Positions 33,759-42,908 are shown, counted from the first letter of the stretch. The stretch is 64,000 nt of DNA from Tsukamurella sp040611135 (GCF_040611135.1 NZ_JBEXNL010000022.1:16985-80984), one strand, 5' to 3'. Numbers and translations are program-made. Notes: a model not told the origin generated them from the letters alone.

Positions 33759-34845
33759 TCGAGTCGCCCGTGTTCCCCGCAGCGCGGCGGGCTGCCAGGC
33801 GCCGCTTCTGCGGCTCGATCGTGTAGCGCGGGTCCTTCGCCGATTCCAGGCCGGCCTCGAAGACACCGAACCGGGTGCACGCCGACGCTGCGACGAGCGC
33901 GCCGCCGGACAGGGCGGCGAGGCACCGTCGGACCCGGCCCCGGCGACCGCCCGTGAGCAGCGCACCCACGCCCCCGGCGATCGCGAGCCGCTCCGCCCAG
34001 CGCATGAGCGTGCCGGGCGTGCCGTGATGCAACGGCTCCGCGGCCACGGGATCCATGCGGGACTCCATGATCCGCGTCGCGGCCACATCACCGATCACAC
34101 CGAGCACCGCGAGGTTCCGGGCCGGCGCCGCCTCCGCGGCCGGGGTGGTGACGAGTGCCAACCCGCCGGCGGCGAGACTCGCCGAACTGACGAAGACGAA
34201 GGGCAGATCCCGGTAGGCGGCGTTCCAGGTGGGCATCGCCGTGTCCGCGAGGAGCACCGCCGTGTACGCCGCGAGCGGCGTCGCGAACACCGCGGCGCCC
34301 AGGCCCGCGGGCGCCTCCGCGCTCCGCAGCACCTTCCGCAGCGGGCCGAGCGGAAGCCGCTCGCCGAGGAGCCGGTCGACCTCCGCCGCGGCGGCCACGC
34401 CGATCATGCCGCTGTACCCGGAGAGGATCCACGAGCCGACGCTCATCGGCGAGGTGACCTTGAAGGTGCGCATCATGTGCAGGAAGCGTTCCGGCCGACC
34501 GAGATCCACGACCAGCGCGAGCGCGCCCACGCCCGCGGCACCGAGGCCGGCGAGGCGGGCGTTGCGGCGCAGCACCGGGTACCCCGAGAGCTGCGCGCCC
34601 GCGGCGAGCAGGCCCGAGCCGCCCGCGATGCCACCGAGAACGAGGTACGCGCCCACGGGCGCCTCCCACGGCGGCGGCTTCACGATCGGGTGGCCGTAGT
34701 AGCCGTCGACGTGCTCGATCACCGCCTCGGGCACCATGAGATCGTCAGGCCGCCTGGACTTCCCGGACCTGCCCGAACCGTCGCCGCGCTTGCCGCGCCG
34801 CTCGGGCAGGGGCGGGCGGAACTGGTCGAACTCCGAGCTCGTCAT
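33748..34845 (-). CDS. NrfD-like membrane subunit of formate dehydrogenase
   Basis: The protein has 365 residues. About 60 hydrophilic Arg/Lys-rich residues are followed by eight to nine hydrophobic helices. Family landmarks are the PPPWEAPVGAYLVLGGIAGGSGLL helix (quoted in part), DLGRPERFLHMMRTFKVTSPMSVGSWIL and the ADTAMPTWN loop. NrfD-type subunits exchange electrons with membrane quinones without a heme. ATG follows the fdhB TAG directly with no gap. It substitutes for the cytochrome b gamma subunit found in FdnGHI, so electrons from formate would go through the FdhB clusters to menaquinone. Confidence 0.85.
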   Translation of the reverse strand: MTSSEFDQFRPPLPERRGKRGDGSGRSGKSRRPDDLMVPEAVIEHVDGYYGHPIVKPPPWEAPVGAYLVLGGIAGGSGLLAAGAQLSGYPVLRRNARLAGLGAAGVGALALVVDLGRPERFLHMMRTFKVTSPMSVGSWILSGYSGMIGVAAAAEVDRLLGERLPLGPLRKVLRSAEAPAGLGAAVFATPLAAYTAVLLADTAMPTWNAAYRDLPFVFVSSASLAAGGLALVTTPAAEAAPARNLAVLGVIGDVAATRIMESRMDPVAAEPLHHGTPGTLMRWAERLAIAGGVGALLTGGRRGRVRRCLAALSGGALVAASACTRFGVFEAGLESAKDPRYTIEPQKRRLAARRAAGNTGDSITG

Positions 34846-35883
34846 CTATCGGCCCCGCTTCCGGGCCGATAGGAAGGACACGGCGGCGGCCGCGATCATC
34901 CCCGCGGCGGCGGCGCCGGCGCGCTTGTACATCGTCATCAGGTCGGCCGTGCAGACCCGCGGGTCGGGCGGGAGACCGTAGACCTCCGGCTCGTCGAGCA
35001 GGAGGAACACCGAGCCGGTGCCACCCACACCGTCGTTCTCGTTGGCGCCGTACAGGCGGGCCTCGGTCATGCCCTGCGCATGCAGCTGCGCGACGCGTTC
35101 GCGGGCCGTCGCCACCATCTCGTCGCGCTCACCGAACTTGATCGACGTGGTGGGGCAGGTCTTGGCGCACGCGGGCGTCTCGTCGTCGCGGAGCCGGTCG
35201 TAGCAGAGCGTGCACTTCTGCGCGATCCCACGGTTGTCGACGGGCGGCTGCTCGCCCTTGCGATAGCCCTCCCGTGTGGTCGGGGCGACGGTGCCGTCGC
35301 TACGCCGCTCGACCACGCCGAACGGGCAGCCCGCGACGCAGGTGCCGCAGCCGTTGCAGATGTCGTTCTGCACAACGACGGTGCCGAACTCGGTGCGCAT
35401 CATCGCGCCCGTGGGGCACACGTCGAGGCAGCCCGCATGGGTGCAGTGCTTGCAGACGTCCGAAGACATCAGCCAGCGGAACTCGGGGGTGTCGGGCGGC
35501 GTGACGTCCGCGTCACCCCTGGCCGGCATCTCCTCGGTCGCCGCAGCCCCCGCACTCGTCGGGGCAGTACCGCGGATCGCGGGCATGCCCAGGCCGACCA
35601 GCGCACGGCCGGATTCGCGGGCGCGCTCGATGCTCTCGCGGTCCTGTTCGATGAAGGCCACGTGTCGCCAGGTGCTGGCGCCGAGCGCCACGGTGTTGTC
35701 GTACGACATGCCCGTGAGCTCGAGGTCACCGTCGCGCGGATTGCGGTTCCACTCCTTGCACGCGACCTCGCAGGCCTTGCAGCCGATGCAGATCGACGTG
35801 TCGGTGAAGAAGCCACGCCGCGCCTCGTGCACGTGCCAGTGCGCGTCGACACTCGGGTCGGTGGGGCCGGTCAGCTGTCCCAT
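34846..35883 (-). CDS. fdhB: Formate dehydrogenase iron-sulfur (beta) subunit
   Basis: The protein has 345 residues. Four ferredoxin-type Cys groups are visible: CIGCKACEVACKEWN (about 32-46), CKHCTHAGCLDVCPTG, CNGCGTCVAGCPFG and CTLCYDRLRDDETPACAKTCP. This is the HybA/FdnH/DmsB type with four Fe4S4 clusters. A hydrophobic Ala-rich C-terminal segment (AGAAAAGMIAAAAVSFLSA) then KRGR could anchor it to the membrane. It relays electrons from FdhA to the NrfD subunit. It starts 31 bp after the fdhA stop behind a GAGGAGGAGG purine run. Confidence 0.93.
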   Translation of the reverse strand: MGQLTGPTDPSVDAHWHVHEARRGFFTDTSICIGCKACEVACKEWNRNPRDGDLELTGMSYDNTVALGASTWRHVAFIEQDRESIERARESGRALVGLGMPAIRGTAPTSAGAAATEEMPARGDADVTPPDTPEFRWLMSSDVCKHCTHAGCLDVCPTGAMMRTEFGTVVVQNDICNGCGTCVAGCPFGVVERRSDGTVAPTTREGYRKGEQPPVDNRGIAQKCTLCYDRLRDDETPACAKTCPTTSIKFGERDEMVATARERVAQLHAQGMTEARLYGANENDGVGGTGSVFLLLDEPEVYGLPPDPRVCTADLMTMYKRAGAAAAGMIAAAAVSFLSARKRGR

Positions 35884-35914
35884 CGCCTGACACCTCCTCC
35901 TCGTCGTGTGCTGG

Positions 35915-38900
35915 TCACCATCGAGTGAACCCCTCCTGCTCGGGATCGTCTCGCTCCGGGTCGGGGAAGATGTCCTCGGGCCGTGGGTCGGTCAGGCGCA
36001 CGTTGTCGGTCTCGACGGTGACCCCCGCCCGGTCCCGGTAGCTCTGGACCAGCTCCTCGAGCGCCGCGCCGCGCGGCCGGCGGCCCGCGATCACGGTGCA
36101 GGACCCCACCTTCGACTCCTGGATCTGCGTGTTCGGGTCCAGCGTGACGCCGATCAGGTCGTTCGCGGCGTCACCGGTCACCACAGCATCGGAGCCCACG
36201 CCCCAGTGGTACGGCAATCCCACCTGGTGCACCGTCCGGCCGCCCACCGTGAGCGGTCGCATCCGCTCGGTGACCAGCACGCGGCACTCGATCGCGGCGC
36301 GCGGCGAGATGATCGTGGCCCAGCCCTCGTTCTCCAGCCCGCACTCCGCGGCCAGCCCCGGGGAGACCTCGCAGAACATCTCCGGCTGCAGCTCCGCCAG
36401 ATACGGCGACCACCGGCTCATCCCGCCCGCGGTGTGGTGCTCGGTGAGCCGGTAGGTGGTGAACACGTACGGGTACACGTCCGCGCCCGGGTCGCCGGCG
36501 CTCGGCGCGTCGAGGTTGTCCTCGCGCGGGAACATCACTCGCGCGGGCGCCTGCTGCTGCGGGTGGATCGCGTTGCGCACCGGCGATTCCTGCGCCTCGT
36601 AGTGCGTCGGCAGCGGACCGTCGACCAGCCCCGTCGGCGCGAACAACCAGCCCTTGCCGTCCGCCTGCATGATGAACGGGTCATCGCCCGCGAGGGCGTC
36701 GGCCCCCGTGGCCCCGGGCTCGGGCACCGTGCCGGGCGCGAGGGTGGCCGGAAAGTCGGGCACGTCGGGCCCGGTCCAGCGGCCCGCCGCCTCGTCCCAC
36801 CACATGTACCTCTTGCGCTCGCTCCAGGGCCGCCCCTGCGGGTCGGCCGAGGCGCGGTTGTAGAGCATCCGACGGTCCGCGGGCCACACCCAGCCCCACT
36901 CGGACTGCGCGATCCCGCCGCCGCCCTGGGGCACGCGCCGGGCGGCGTGGTTGCTGCCCTCGGCGTAGACGCCCGTGTAGATCCAACAGCCCGCGATCGT
37001 CGAACCGTCGGCCTTCAGCTGCGAGTACGACGTGAGGTTCTTCCCTGCGTCGGGCCCGGAGACGAAGCGACCGTTGATCTCCGAGAGCACCGCCTCGGGA
37101 TCCGGGTTGCCGTGCTCGTCCATCGGGTAGTCCCAGGTGAGGTCCAGCAACGGGCGATCACGATCGTCGGTCGAGCCGGCGAGCCGTTCGCGGATCCGGA
37201 CGCCGAGCTCGTAGAAGAAGTCGAGCTCGCTCTGCGCCTGCCCGGGCGGCTGCACGGCCTGGTGCCGCCACTGCAGCATCCGCTGGGTCTGCGTGAACGA
37301 GCCCGCCTTCTCGACGTGCGTGGCCGCCGGCATGAAGAAGACCTCGGTGCCGATGTCCTCGGTGCGGAGCTCACCGGACTCGATCTCCGGGCCGTCCTTC
37401 CACCACGTCGCGGTCTCGATCATGTTCAGATCGCGGACCACCATCCACTTGAGCTTCGCCATGCCCATGCGCTGCTGCCGCCCGTTCGCCGAACCGACCG
37501 CAGGGTTCTGACCGAGCACGAAGTACCCGTCGACCTTCCCGTCGAGCATGTCGACGGCGGTCTGGTACGTGCCGGCGGGGCCGTTCAGCATCGGCAGGTA
37601 GTCGTAGGCGTAGTCGTTCTCCGCGGTGGCGGCATCGCCCCACCAGGCCTTGAGCAGGCTGATCATGTACGTGTCGGCGTACTGCCAGTACCCCTTGCCC
37701 GTCTCCGGCCGGACCGATGCGATGTAGTCGGCCAGCGTGTCGTGCTTGCCCACCGAGGGCATCGGCAGGTAGCCCGGCAGCAGGTTGAACAGCGTCGGGA
37801 TGTCGGTGGAGCCCTGAATGCTGGCGTGCCCGCGCAGCGCCATGATGCCGCTGCCCGGCCGCCCGACGTTACCCAGGAGCAGCTGCAGGATGGCCGCGGT
37901 GCGGATGAACTGCGCGCCCATCGTGTGCTGCGTCCAGCCCGTGGCGTACCCGAAGCACGTGGTGCGCTCACGGCCCGAGTTGCTCGTGATCGAATCCGCC
38001 AGGTAGCGGAACTCCGCCTCCGAGACGCCGCACATGTCGGCCACCACCTCCGGGGTGTACCGGGAGTAGTGCCGGCGCAGCACCTGGAAGACGGTGCGCG
38101 GATCCTGCAGCGTCTCATCGCGCCCCGGCACGAACTGCCACGTGGACGGGTCGTAGGTGCCCGTCTCCGGGTCGAACCCGGAGAACAGGCCGTGGAGATC
38201 CTCCGTGTCGCGGAAGTCCTCGCCGACCATCTCGGACGCGTTGGTGTACGCGACCACGTAGTCGTGGAAGTACTTCTCGGTGCTCAGCACATGGTTGATG
38301 AGCCCACCGAGCAGCACGATGTCGGAACCCGCGCGGATCGGCACGTGCCGGTCCGCGACCGCGGAGGTCCTGGTGAAACGGGGATCGACGTGGATCACCC
38401 GCGCGCCGCGCGCCTTCGCCTCAGCGACCCACTGGAATCCGACGGGGTGCGCCTCGGCCATGTTGCCGCCCATGAGCACGATGCAATCCGCGTTGGCCAT
38501 GTCCTGCAGGGACTGGGTGGCGCCGCCGCGCCCGAACGAGGCTCCCAGACCGGGAACCGTGGCGGAGTGTCATATGCGGGCCTGGTTCTCGATCTGGATG
38601 GCGCCCGCGGCGGTGAACAACTTCTTGATGAGGTAGTTCTCCTCATTGTCGAGCGTCGCGCCGCCGAGCGAGGCGATAGCCATGGTGCGGCGCAGCGGGC
38701 GACCGTGCTCGTCGAAGTCCTGCCAGCCGTGCCGCCGCGCCTGCACGAACCGATCGGCGATCATGTCGATCGCGGTGTCCCGGTCGAGGTCCTGCCACTC
38801 CGTCGCGAACGGTGCCCGGTAACGGATCTTCGTCTGCCGCAGCGGATTGTTGACCAGCTGCTCACTCGAGGAACCCTTGGGGCACAGGCGGCCGCGCGAG

Positions 38901-39148
38901 ATGGGCGAATCCGGATCCCCTTCGATCTGGATGACCTTCTCGTCCTTGACGTAGACCTTCTGGCCGCAGCCGACGGCGCAGAACGGGCACACGCTCTGCA
39001 CCACCCGATCGGCCGTCTTCGTGCGCGGCTCGAGCGCCCGAGTGCGCGGGGACTCGACGGCCGGGCCGCGGCCGAACACGTCCCCGGAGCGGAGCTGCCG
39101 GACCACGGGCCATTCGAGGGGGCTGAACCTCGTCATACCGACCAGCAT
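35915..39148 (-). CDS. fdhA: Formate dehydrogenase catalytic subunit, selenoprotein (UGA read as Sec)
   Basis: The full product is 1077 residues, with Sec at residue 193 encoded by TGA at 38572-38570 in the context NQARI-U-HSATVPGLG, the exact site of Sec in molybdo/tungsto formate dehydrogenases. Fe4S4 ligands lie in VCPFCAVGCGQK and RLCPKG. Molybdopterin domains and the C-terminal MGD-binding domain (RLTEHHTAGGMSRW, then GVGSDAVVTGDAAND) follow. It oxidises formate to CO2. The N-terminus has no twin-arginine signal. ATG at 39136 (MTRFSPLEW) is an alternative start; neither has a good Shine-Dalgarno. A naive annotation would split this into two genes (to 38573 and from 38500) at the UGA. Confidence 0.95.
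38540..38558 (-). promoter_or_regulatory. Bacterial SECIS element in fdhA mRNA
   Basis: GGUUCCC-GGUCU-GGGAGCC forms a 7-bp stem (one U-G pair) with a 5-nt loop, starting 11 nt after the Sec UGA. The loop GGUCU and its distance from UGA closely match the E. coli fdhF SECIS (loop AGGUCU), which SelB recognises. Confidence 0.9.
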
Positions 39149-39200
39149 AGTCAGCCGGCGCGGAGGTCGCCCTGGAACCGGCTCGAGTGTTTCTGTCCCG

Positions 39201-39425
39201 TCAGCACTTCACGGTGTTGCCGAGCCCGGTGTCCGAGGTCTTCGCGAAGCTCCAGTCGCAGATCACCGAGTTCCGGTTGCCGCTGACCACGACGGACTTC
39301 ACCGGGCTCGTCACCCGGACCAGGTTGTCGGAGCTGACCCGCGACCTGATCGTCGAACAGTGACCGCCGGCGCCGGGCGCGGCGTGTCGGAACCCGCCGA
39401 ACCGTAGGGTGAGTGCGTAGCCCAC
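39201..39425 (-). CDS. Possible small protein or remnant with DUF3060-like pattern
   Basis: Up to 74 codons from a GTG at 39425, with no convincing Shine-Dalgarno. The C-terminal half (SDNLVRVTSPVKSVVVSGNRNS then CDWSFAKTSDTGLGNTVKC) has the alternating N/V/G pattern of secreted beta-helical DUF3060-type proteins, and two Cys that could pair. No signal peptide is encoded. It is either the tail of a decayed exported protein or a short real gene upstream of fdhA. I regard its function as unknown. Confidence 0.3.
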   Translation of the reverse strand: MGYALTLRFGGFRHAAPGAGGHCSTIRSRVSSDNLVRVTSPVKSVVVSGNRNSVICDWSFAKTSDTGLGNTVKC

Positions 39426-39448
39426 CCCACGAGTCCCAGGAGGACCAC

Positions 39449-40087
39449 ATGCTCACCGGTCGTGCACTGCTGCTGGACATGGACGGCACGCTCGTCGACT
39501 CGCGCGCAGTGGTCGAACGGTGCTGGTCGAGGTGGGCGCAGGAGAAGGGCCTCGACCCGGCGGAGGTGCTGGCAGTGGCGCACGGCCGGCAGGGCCACGC
39601 GACGATGGCCGCCCTCCTGCCCGACCGGCCGATGGAGGTCAACCTCGCCGAGAATCGGCTCCTGCTCGCGCAGGAGACCGCGGACACGGATGGCATCGTC
39701 CCCATCGCCGGTGCGCTCGCCTTCCTCACCGCGCTCGACGGTGCCCCGCACGCCCTGGTCACCTCCGCCGACGTGGCGCTGTCGACGGCGCGCATGGGTG
39801 CGGCCGGACTGCCGCTGCCCGCGGTGCGGGTGACCGCGGAGGACGTGCGCGCCAGCAAGCCCGACCCCGAGGGGTTCCTGCGCGGCGCGGAACTGCTCGG
39901 CGTCGACCCCGCCGACTGCATCGTCTTCGAGGACTCCGAGGCGGGGATCGCTGCGGCGCGGGCCGCGGGGATGCGCGTCGTCGGCATCGGGCGGGGCGCG
40001 GGCCGGTTCTCCCCCGACGTGCAGGTCGACGACCTGACGGGGGTGACGGTCACCGTCGACGGTGCGGGCATCCACCTGACGGCCTGA
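39449..40087 (+). CDS. HAD-superfamily sugar-phosphate phosphatase
   Basis: The protein has 212 residues. HAD motifs are I LLLDMDGTLVDS, II VTSAD, III Lys in SKPDPEGFLRG and IV IVFEDSEAGIAAA. The helical cap is inserted after motif I (subclass IA, beta-phosphoglucomutase/GPP1/YfbT-like group). The cap segment GRQGHATMAAL is typical of enzymes acting on small sugar or polyol phosphates. ATG has an AGGAGG Shine-Dalgarno 5 nt upstream. The specific substrate cannot be told. Confidence 0.88.
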   Translation: MLTGRALLLDMDGTLVDSRAVVERCWSRWAQEKGLDPAEVLAVAHGRQGHATMAALLPDRPMEVNLAENRLLLAQETADTDGIVPIAGALAFLTALDGAPHALVTSADVALSTARMGAAGLPLPAVRVTAEDVRASKPDPEGFLRGAELLGVDPADCIVFEDSEAGIAAARAAGMRVVGIGRGAGRFSPDVQVDDLTGVTVTVDGAGIHLTA

Positions 40088-40155
40088 CCGGCGCGGGCCG
40101 ACAAGGAGTGAAACCGTCGGTAGGCACAGCGACAGAGCGGCTCGGCCGAAGGTTT

Positions 40156-40230
40156 CGGCAGCGCGCTGCACGTTCCTGTGAACGCTGCCAATAGGTGGCA
40201 GCGTTCACGAGTTCCGGCAGCGCGCTGCCG
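40156..40230. repeat. Cluster of three palindromes built on GGCAGCG
   Basis: CGGCAGCGCGCTGC (40156-40169) is followed by a perfect 13-bp-stem hairpin, GTGAACGCTGCCA/ATAGG/TGGCAGCGTTCAC (40178-40208), then CGGCAGCGCGCTGCCG (40215-40230, perfect 16-bp palindrome). Six copies of the heptamer (G)GCAGCG, or its complement, alternate in orientation. It lies between the convergent HAD and thioesterase genes, so it may serve as a bidirectional terminator. The organisation is more elaborate than a single terminator needs. Confidence 0.85.
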
Positions 40231-40248
40231 ATAGTCGAGGTGCGGCGG

Positions 40249-40650
40249 CTAGGTCGGGACGATGAGCGCGCGGGCCGTGGCGAACCGCGGCCCTCGCGCA
40301 CCGTCGACCTCCACGAAGAAGTCGGCCTCGGAAAAGCTCTGCTTGCTGCCGGGCTTGATCACCCGACCGACGGCCAGGAAGGCATCGCCCTGAGCGGGCC
40401 GCAGGAACTGCGTGTCCATCTGGGTGACCAGGCCGCCCGCGCCGGGGTGCATCGCGAGCGCGTAACCGCACGCGTTCTCCAGGACGCCGGCGATGAGCGC
40501 GGCGTGCAGGCCGCCGACGTTCTGGCAGAGGTCGTCACGGCGTTCGAGGCGGAGCACGACCTCCTCGCGGTCCGCACTGAGCACCTCGATCCCCGCCCAC
40601 CGGTTGAAGGGCAGCGAGGCGTTGTAGTCGACGAGATCCTGGAAGCTCAC
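40249..40650 (-). CDS. Hotdog-fold PaaI/DUF4442-type thioesterase
   Basis: The protein has 133 residues, a single hotdog domain. The helix carrying the usual catalytic region reads NVGGLHAALIAGVLENACGYA, and the following strand reads VTQMDTQFLRPAQGDAFLAVG. It probably hydrolyses an acyl-CoA (or phenylacetyl-CoA-like) thioester. The start is GTG (VSFQDLVDYNASLPFNRW) and the gene is monocistronic. The specific acyl chain is unknown. Confidence 0.82.
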   Translation of the reverse strand: MSFQDLVDYNASLPFNRWAGIEVLSADREEVVLRLERRDDLCQNVGGLHAALIAGVLENACGYALAMHPGAGGLVTQMDTQFLRPAQGDAFLAVGRVIKPGSKQSFSEADFFVEVDGARGPRFATARALIVPT

Positions 40651-40674
40651 CCCTGCACTATCGCACCCGCCGGA

Positions 40675-41658
40675 TCAGCGACCGGCGGCGGCGAGGACCG
40701 GGGCGGGCGTCGGCCGTGGGGTGGGCACCGGAGTCGGTTTCGGCGCCGGAGCCGGGGAGACAGGAGTACCGAGGCCACCCAGTCCGGACAACACGTCGAA
40801 GGCGACCTCGCCGGTCTGCCACAGCGCAAGGATGGCGCCCTCGGTAGCGGGTCGGATGCCCGGGTTCTGCAGGGCGAGACCGTTGGCGAAGGTGAGGGTG
40901 TTGTAGCCGTCGTCCGCGGCGCGCAGCATCAGGTTGGACGCGACGCCCGCACCGACGATCCGGTCGAGCCCCTGCCCGAAGAAGTAGAAGGTCCACAGGC
41001 CCCACAGGTCGGCGCCGAAGATCCGCTTACTGCGCTCGGGGATCACGTTGCCGTTCTTCGCGATCGAGTCCACGATGCGGTAGAAGTCCAGCGCATTCGC
41101 CGGCGTGCTGTGCGCCTGCTCGACGGTGTAGGCCAGGTCGACGGTGATGTGCGCGTTGTAGCCGGCCATCGCGACGCGGCCCGGCGGTAGCTCGCAGCGC
41201 GAGGCCAGCCGGAAGTAGTTGCTCCACCACTGCGGTACGGATCCGCCGGTCCACTGCGCGTGCATCGCGCGCAAGTACCGACCGATCAGGCCGATGGACA
41301 GCGACTTCGCGTACCGCGGATCGTCGAGCCCGGACTCGTTGCGCTGCGTCGGGGTCACGGCGTCGCGGATCACGCCGTCCATCCCCACGCCGAACAGCCC
41401 GCGCCGGTCCCGATGCGCCGCGAGGATGTCGGCGATGCCCCGCTGCCGGACGGTGAGATCGTCGAGGCTCGCAAAGGTCGGCGCCGTCGGCAGGGCCGCC
41501 GGGTCGGACAGTTCGACGATGCGCTTGTTCTCCGCGGGCGTCAACGTGGTGCCGCAGTAGGCCGACGGTGCCGCACCCGACGGAACGGACACGAACGAGA
41601 CCGCTATCGCCGCAGCGGTGATCGTGCCGGCGACCCGCGCCGACCACCGGGACATCAT
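40675..41658 (-). CDS. Exported DUF5995-family protein with Pro-rich tail
   Basis: The protein has 327 residues. A signal peptide (WSARVAGTITAAAIAVSFVS, cleavage probably after SGAAPSA) is followed by an alpha-helical domain with LFGVGMDGVIRDAV, YAKSLSIGLIGRYLRAMHAQWT and AMAGYNAHITVDLAYTV (quoted in part), the pattern of DUF5995. The last roughly 40 residues are Pro/Thr/Ala-rich (PAPAPKPTPVPTPRPTPAP), likely spanning cell wall. Its function is unknown. It follows the ferredoxin reductase gene by 5 nt and is probably co-transcribed. Confidence 0.75.
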   Translation of the reverse strand: MMSRWSARVAGTITAAAIAVSFVSVPSGAAPSAYCGTTLTPAENKRIVELSDPAALPTAPTFASLDDLTVRQRGIADILAAHRDRRGLFGVGMDGVIRDAVTPTQRNESGLDDPRYAKSLSIGLIGRYLRAMHAQWTGGSVPQWWSNYFRLASRCELPPGRVAMAGYNAHITVDLAYTVEQAHSTPANALDFYRIVDSIAKNGNVIPERSKRIFGADLWGLWTFYFFGQGLDRIVGAGVASNLMLRAADDGYNTLTFANGLALQNPGIRPATEGAILALWQTGEVAFDVLSGLGGLGTPVSPAPAPKPTPVPTPRPTPAPVLAAAGR

Positions 41659-41663
41659 GCGTA

Positions 41664-42857
41664 CTAGACCTCCGCGAGCGGTACGCCGGGATCTGCGAGC
41701 CGAGCCGCGTCGACCACCCGGCGGGACGTGATCAGCGCACGCACATCATCGCCCACGTCCCACACGTTCACGTTCATCCCCGCGAGGACACGCCCGTCCG
41801 CGAGCCAGAAGGCCACGAACTCCAGCCCCTCCAGGTCGCCGCGGATCACCACGTCGTCGTACCCGGTGGAGAGGCCCAGATACTCCATGCCGAGCTGGTA
41901 CTGGTCGGTGAAGAAGTACGGAAGCCGGTCGTAGACCTCGGATCCGCCGAGCATGTTCGCGGCGGCGACGCGCGGCTGGTTGAGCGCGTTGGCCCAGTGT
42001 TCCACCCGCACGCGACGGCCCACCGTCGGGTTCTCGGCGGCGGCGATGTCACCCACGGCGTAGACGTGCGGGTCGGAGGTGCGCAGGCCCGCATCGACGG
42101 CCACGCCGCCCTCCGCCATCGCCAGGCCCGCCGCCTCGGCGAGCTCGATGTTCGGCATCGCGCCGATTCCCACGAGGACCGCGTCGGTCTCGACGGTCGT
42201 GCCGTCGTCGAGGATCAGTCCTCGACCGCCGGGCTCGACGGCCCGCACGCCGACGCCGGTCCGCAGATCCACGCCGTGGCTGCGGTGCAGGTCGGCGAAG
42301 ACCTTCCCCAGTTCGGCGCCGAGGGCGCCGAGCAGCGGCTGCTCTGCGGGCTCGACGACGGTGACCTCCAGGCCGGCCCCGCGCGCCGCGGCGGCCGCCT
42401 CGAGCCCGATCCACCCGGCGCCGACGACGCCGAGCCGGCCTCCCTTGTCGAAGACGGCGCGCAGCGCGTCGCTGTCGTCGAGCGTGCGCAGGTAGTGCAC
42501 GCCGTCGGCGCCCGGGAGCGGACGCGCACGGGAACCCGTGGCCAGGAGCAGTTCGTCGTAGGGCACGGACTCACCGGTGTCCAGGCCGACGGTGCGCGCC
42601 TCCCGGTCGAGCGCAGTGGCGCGAACGCCGGTCCGCACAGTGACGTCGTGGTCGGCGTACCAGGCGGCGTCGAAGGTGAAGACGCTGTCTCGATCGGCCT
42701 TTCCCTGCAGGTAGTCCTTGGACAGCGGAGGTCGCTCGTAGGGCGGATGGGACTCCGCGCCGATCAGCGTGATCGGGCCGTCGTGGCCCAGATCCCGTAG
42801 CGCCTCGGCCGCTTTCGCGGCCGCCAGTCCTGCTCCGACGATGACGATCGCACCCAT
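41664..42857 (-). CDS. FAD-dependent ferredoxin/rubredoxin-type NAD(P) reductase
   Basis: The protein has 397 residues. FAD motif IVIVGAGLAAAKAAEAL is at the N-terminus, followed by YERPPLSKDYL, the second dinucleotide motif GVVGAGWIGLEAAA (about 145) and VYAVGDIAAAE (about 270). The C-terminal Reductase_C-like domain has EHWANALNQPRVAAANML. It matches the reductases that feed electrons to ferredoxins of cytochrome P450 or dioxygenase systems; no such partner is in the window. It is co-transcribed with the DUF5995 gene. Confidence 0.9.
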   Translation of the reverse strand: MGAIVIVGAGLAAAKAAEALRDLGHDGPITLIGAESHPPYERPPLSKDYLQGKADRDSVFTFDAAWYADHDVTVRTGVRATALDREARTVGLDTGESVPYDELLLATGSRARPLPGADGVHYLRTLDDSDALRAVFDKGGRLGVVGAGWIGLEAAAAARGAGLEVTVVEPAEQPLLGALGAELGKVFADLHRSHGVDLRTGVGVRAVEPGGRGLILDDGTTVETDAVLVGIGAMPNIELAEAAGLAMAEGGVAVDAGLRTSDPHVYAVGDIAAAENPTVGRRVRVEHWANALNQPRVAAANMLGGSEVYDRLPYFFTDQYQLGMEYLGLSTGYDDVVIRGDLEGLEFVAFWLADGRVLAGMNVNVWDVGDDVRALITSRRVVDAARLADPGVPLAEV

Positions 42858-42908
42858 GTCTCGACCGTAGCCCCGTCCACCGCTGAGCGGAACCCCCGTG
42901 GCGGTCGG

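Noticed and set aside
35915..38572. Two separate formate dehydrogenase genes split at the TGA
   Set aside because: The frame continues across the TGA with exact family context. A SECIS hairpin and the complete Sec machinery are adjacent, so it is one selenoprotein gene.
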